From CAZXFH01 sp964640055 (lineage in GTDB: Bacteria; Fidelibacterota; UBA2242; JAFGTP01), in the NCBI GenBank assembly GCA_964640055.1, contig CAZXFH010000050.1:1-19015 (forward strand): DNA of 19,015 nt. The letters are read 5' to 3'. The position numbers and the translations under genes are program-made. Below the pieces are notes generated by a model. It did no database searches. It worked only from the letters and a program-made list of their open reading frames with translations, and had not been told where the DNA came from. Below, one piece after another: positions 16,440 to 19,015 of this stretch (position 1 is the stretch's first letter; each line of letters begins with the position of its first letter).

Positions 16440-17068
16440 TTATTGCCGTCTTTTTCTTTCAATGCTCTGTCTACTTTGGCATATGCACGCCACCTATTTT
16501 CACCCCGGGGAAGGAATGTCCAAGTCAGGGTTCAAGAATTAGTGCCAGCCTATGTTTAAGACTGGGATGGAACCGATAATGTCCTTGATATTGGTTGTGG
16601 AAATGGTTTTTTAGCGGTCCGGATAGCCTAGCGTTATCCCTCAGGTAGCAGTTATCGGTATAGACGATCGGAGGTGCTCATGAGGATATACGAAAAATGT
16701 TTGTAATCGGGATGCGGAAATTGAAGGGGTGGCAGAACGGTTTACTTTTGAAGGAGCAAGTGCGGCTTCATTGCCTTTTAATGTTGTTGTTAGTAACTTG
16801 GTTTTTCATGAAGTGAGGAGTGTCAAGGATAAGAAAAAGCTGATCAAAGAAGCTTTATGAGTGGTCAAGGAAGGAGGGCTTTGTCTTTCAGGATCTGGTT
16901 CTCTGGGAACTAGTATATGGTGAGGTCAATGATTTGCTGGAAACGTTCAATAGCTGGAGAGTCGAGGCAGTAGAAATCCTTGATACAAGCGAATCCGACT
17001 CCATCCCTAAAATTTTGAAGCTGTCGTTTTTGTCGGGTGGAGGGGGTATTTTACATGGAAATAAATGA
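16440..17068 (+). pseudogene. Decayed SAM-dependent methyltransferase gene with N-terminal membrane segment
   Basis: Stitched across three frames, this region reads as one class I methyltransferase. A membrane helix and FHPGEG (to about 16515) lead into VQELVPAYV, then DNVLDIGCGNGF (motif I, 16575-16610), VIGID, NRDAEIEGVAERFTFEGASA, VVSNLVFHEV and, in a third frame, FVFQDLVLWELVYGEVNDLL to the stop at 17066-17068. Lesions seen are frameshifts near 16520, 16640 and 16878, and in-frame stops at 16557 (TAA), 16629 (TAG), 16681 (TGA) and 16858 (TGA). About five or six codons also seem missing in LPFN-VVVSN, where related proteins have a Phe-Asp-rich strand. It cannot make a working enzyme. Its stop overlaps the symporter ATG by four bases (ATGA), a mark of a former operon. 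The 5' limit is uncertain. Confidence 0.88.
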
Positions 17069-18942
17069 TTGATTTTTTTCTGATAGTTATATTCGTTGCT
17101 TACTCAATTATAGCCGGCTGGCGCGCCCGCCGCAAAGCATCCCGGAACCTGCGTGATTTTTTTCTGGCCGGCGGAGAGGTGAGTGGCTGGAAAGCTGGAG
17201 TCAGTATGGCAGCCACCCAGTATGCCGCTGATACGCCGCTGTTGGCAACCGGTCTATTGGCAACCGGTGGAATTTACCTGTTATGGCGTTACTGGATCTA
17301 TGGCTTTGCATTTTTACTGATTGCTCTGGTATTTGCCGAAGGCTGGCGGCATGCCAGGGTACTTACCGATGCAGAATTGACGGAATTACGCTACAGTGGG
17401 CGCGGCGCACTGATACTACGCATCTTAAAAGCGCTTTATTATGGAACAATCGTGAATTGTTTCTTTCTAGCCATGGTTCTGATTGCCGCAGTGCGCATTG
17501 CCGAGGTTTTTCTGCCCTGGCATTTATGGCTGCCAAACTTCTTCTATAACGGTATACTGAGTATAATTTCTTCTTTGGATTTGCCCCTGGGACATAGTGT
17601 GACGGGGTTACCACTGGAGTTCGCTGCTGCCAATGGCTTCATCAGTATCTTTTTGATTGTTAGTTTTGTACTGCTTTATTCCGCTGTGGGCGGACTGCGC
17701 GCTGTAGTTACTACCGATGTGATGCAGTTTATTTTTATAATGGTTGGAACGGTTGTGTATGCCGTTATGATCATCCTAGAAGTAGGCGGGATGGATGCTC
17801 TGGCACCCCGGCTTGTCGCGCTCTATGGTCAGGCGCGTAGTGCAGAGCTATTGGCATTGATGCCGACGGAGCAAAAAGTCCTTTTTCCTTTCCTGATGCT
17901 AATTGGTCTGCAGGGACTTTTCTGGATCAGCAGTGACGGCAGCGGCTACCTGGCCCAGCGCTCAATGGCCTGCCGTAGCGATCACGATGCCCGTATTGCC
18001 GGTATTATCCTGGGCTGGGCTCAGATCCTGGTCCGAAGTCTGCTATGGCTGATCATTGGCGTTGGACTGCTGGTTTTATATCCTTTTAATCCAGGGGAGG
18101 CGGCTACCGAGGGCTTTGCCGCGGCCCGCGAACTCACTTTTGTTACCGGAATAAAGGATCTTTTGCCGGTTGGCTTACGGGGGATCATGGTCACCGGCAT
18201 GTTGGCGGCTCTGGCGTCCACAGTGGATACCCATCTGAATTGGGGCGCCTCCTACTGGAGTAATGATCTTTACGACCGGCTGGTCTGTCGCGCCTGGCTG
18301 AAACGCCGGCCTCGGGGACGGGAGCTGGTCCTGGTGGCCCGCATTTCCAATGGGGTCATTCTAATTTTGGCCCTTTTAATAATGGTCAACCTGGGTTCGA
18401 TCCAGGCCACCTGGTTTGTCTCGTTGGTATTCGGGGCCGGTATCGGTGGCGTACTTATGTTGCGCTGGCTGTGGTCCCGGATCAATGTCTACTCCGAGAT
18501 TGCCGCCATGGGAGCCTCCCTACTGGTGGCACCCTTAACCCTGATGACGGTGGAAACCGAATGGATGCGATTGGGTATCGTGGTACTGGTATCGCTGCTA
18601 ACCGCCGTGGGCATCACCTTTGTGACGCCTCCCACGGACCACCGGATTTTACAACACTTTTACCAAAAAGTACGTCCCCTGGGATGGTGGCAAAATATCG
18701 GGCTGGATACTAAGAGGGCGACGCAGGAATTTGGCCGGCGTCTCAAGTTTATTATTTTAATGACCTGCTCACTTTTTCTGATACTGATCGGCCTCATCCG
18801 GATATTAATTCCCTTATCGTGGATTTCCGCCTTCTGGGGATGGGGATTACTGTCTGCGGGCGGGGTTTTGGTGCCCTTTTGGCGGCGGGCACTACAGGCT
18901 GAAAGCTATTATGATTCGGCCCAATACAAGCCAGGCGCCTAA
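17065..18942 (+). CDS. Sodium:solute symporter family (SSS) transporter
   Basis: A 625-residue inner-membrane protein with about 13-14 helices, predicted to bring in a solute with Na+. Family features are the first helix followed by RNLRDFFLAGGEVSGWKAG (about 27-45), the unwound helix region MAATQYAADTP (about 48-58), and ASTVDTHLNWGASY (about 384-397), where Ser385 and Thr386 lie where the Na2 sodium site is expected. The basic C-terminal tail ends QYKPGA. The chain is longer than the 480-550 residues of sugar and proline carriers because of an extra C-terminal pair of helices. The solute is unknown; being in the mannosidase neighbourhood makes a sugar or glycoside plausible. The ATG at 17065 overlaps the pseudogene stop; the nearest GGAGGGGG is about 20 bases upstream, too far to be ideal, so its translation may once have depended on the decayed gene. 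Confidence 0.9.
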   Translation: MIDFFLIVIFVAYSIIAGWRARRKASRNLRDFFLAGGEVSGWKAGVSMAATQYAADTPLLATGLLATGGIYLLWRYWIYGFAFLLIALVFAEGWRHARVLTDAELTELRYSGRGALILRILKALYYGTIVNCFFLAMVLIAAVRIAEVFLPWHLWLPNFFYNGILSIISSLDLPLGHSVTGLPLEFAAANGFISIFLIVSFVLLYSAVGGLRAVVTTDVMQFIFIMVGTVVYAVMIILEVGGMDALAPRLVALYGQARSAELLALMPTEQKVLFPFLMLIGLQGLFWISSDGSGYLAQRSMACRSDHDARIAGIILGWAQILVRSLLWLIIGVGLLVLYPFNPGEAATEGFAAARELTFVTGIKDLLPVGLRGIMVTGMLAALASTVDTHLNWGASYWSNDLYDRLVCRAWLKRRPRGRELVLVARISNGVILILALLIMVNLGSIQATWFVSLVFGAGIGGVLMLRWLWSRINVYSEIAAMGASLLVAPLTLMTVETEWMRLGIVVLVSLLTAVGITFVTPPTDHRILQHFYQKVRPLGWWQNIGLDTKRATQEFGRRLKFIILMTCSLFLILIGLIRILIPLSWISAFWGWGLLSAGGVLVPFWRRALQAESYYDSAQYKPGA

Positions 18943-19015
18943 AGATTTGGATTTGAAAAAATATATGAATATGTAAATTAAGTGGCCTGAAGAAGGGGTT
19001 TGATTTTATTTATAC

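Noticed and set aside
18390..18406. tRNA T-arm-like sequence (CCTGG, GTTCGAT loop, CCAGG)
   Set aside because: It lies inside the symporter coding frame and no acceptor stem, anticodon arm or D-arm could be found around it.

Overview
The window is bacterial chromosome of moderate G+C with AT-rich intergenic DNA. Shine-Dalgarno sequences are visible before many genes, and several genes appear to use TTG or weak starts. The gene set (a PIN-PhoH ATPase of the kind common in Bacteroidota relatives, a ferredoxin-ASKHA corrinoid activase, a GH38 alpha-mannosidase beside a large sodium:solute symporter, and many proteins that look like candidate-phylum families) suggests a member of the FCB superphylum outside Bacteroidota proper, for example Calditrichota, KSB1 or Cloacimonadota. 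This placement is inference. No tRNA, rRNA, CRISPR array, integrase or insertion sequence was recognised.

Left part (1-3885), all on the minus strand: a truncated small membrane protein of the type often labelled 'bacteriophage holin', a PIN-PhoH ATPase, and a tight three-gene operon transcribed in the order PTS EIIA-like protein, small PII-like protein, CPA2-type cation:proton antiporter. The operon looks like a transporter with two candidate regulators.

Middle part (4074-12561): a plus-strand pair encodes a protein resembling archaeal CTP-dependent riboflavin kinase and a class I methyltransferase. A minus-strand RACo-like activase of corrinoid proteins has a readable promoter candidate flanked by a direct repeat. 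Then come plus-strand genes for a GNAT acetyltransferase, an exported metallophosphoesterase fused to a PQQ-type beta-propeller, and a run of HPP membrane protein, GT4 glycosyltransferase and flippase-like membrane protein. The last three could act together on a glycolipid. A strong hairpin terminator at 12641-12673 separates this block from the convergent hsp20 gene.

Right part (12694-19015): Hsp20 on the minus strand, a 554-base AT-rich divergent spacer with inverted repeats, a GH38 alpha-mannosidase, the decayed remains of a methyltransferase gene (three frameshifts, four in-frame stops and a probable internal deletion), and a sodium:solute symporter whose ATG overlaps the pseudogene's stop. 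The mannosidase and symporter may release and import a sugar. The clearest unusual items are the methyltransferase pseudogene, the riboflavin-kinase-like protein, the EIIA/PII-like/antiporter operon, and a flippase gene whose best ribosome binding site points to an ATT codon. I did not find a clearly novel multi-gene defence or mobile system.
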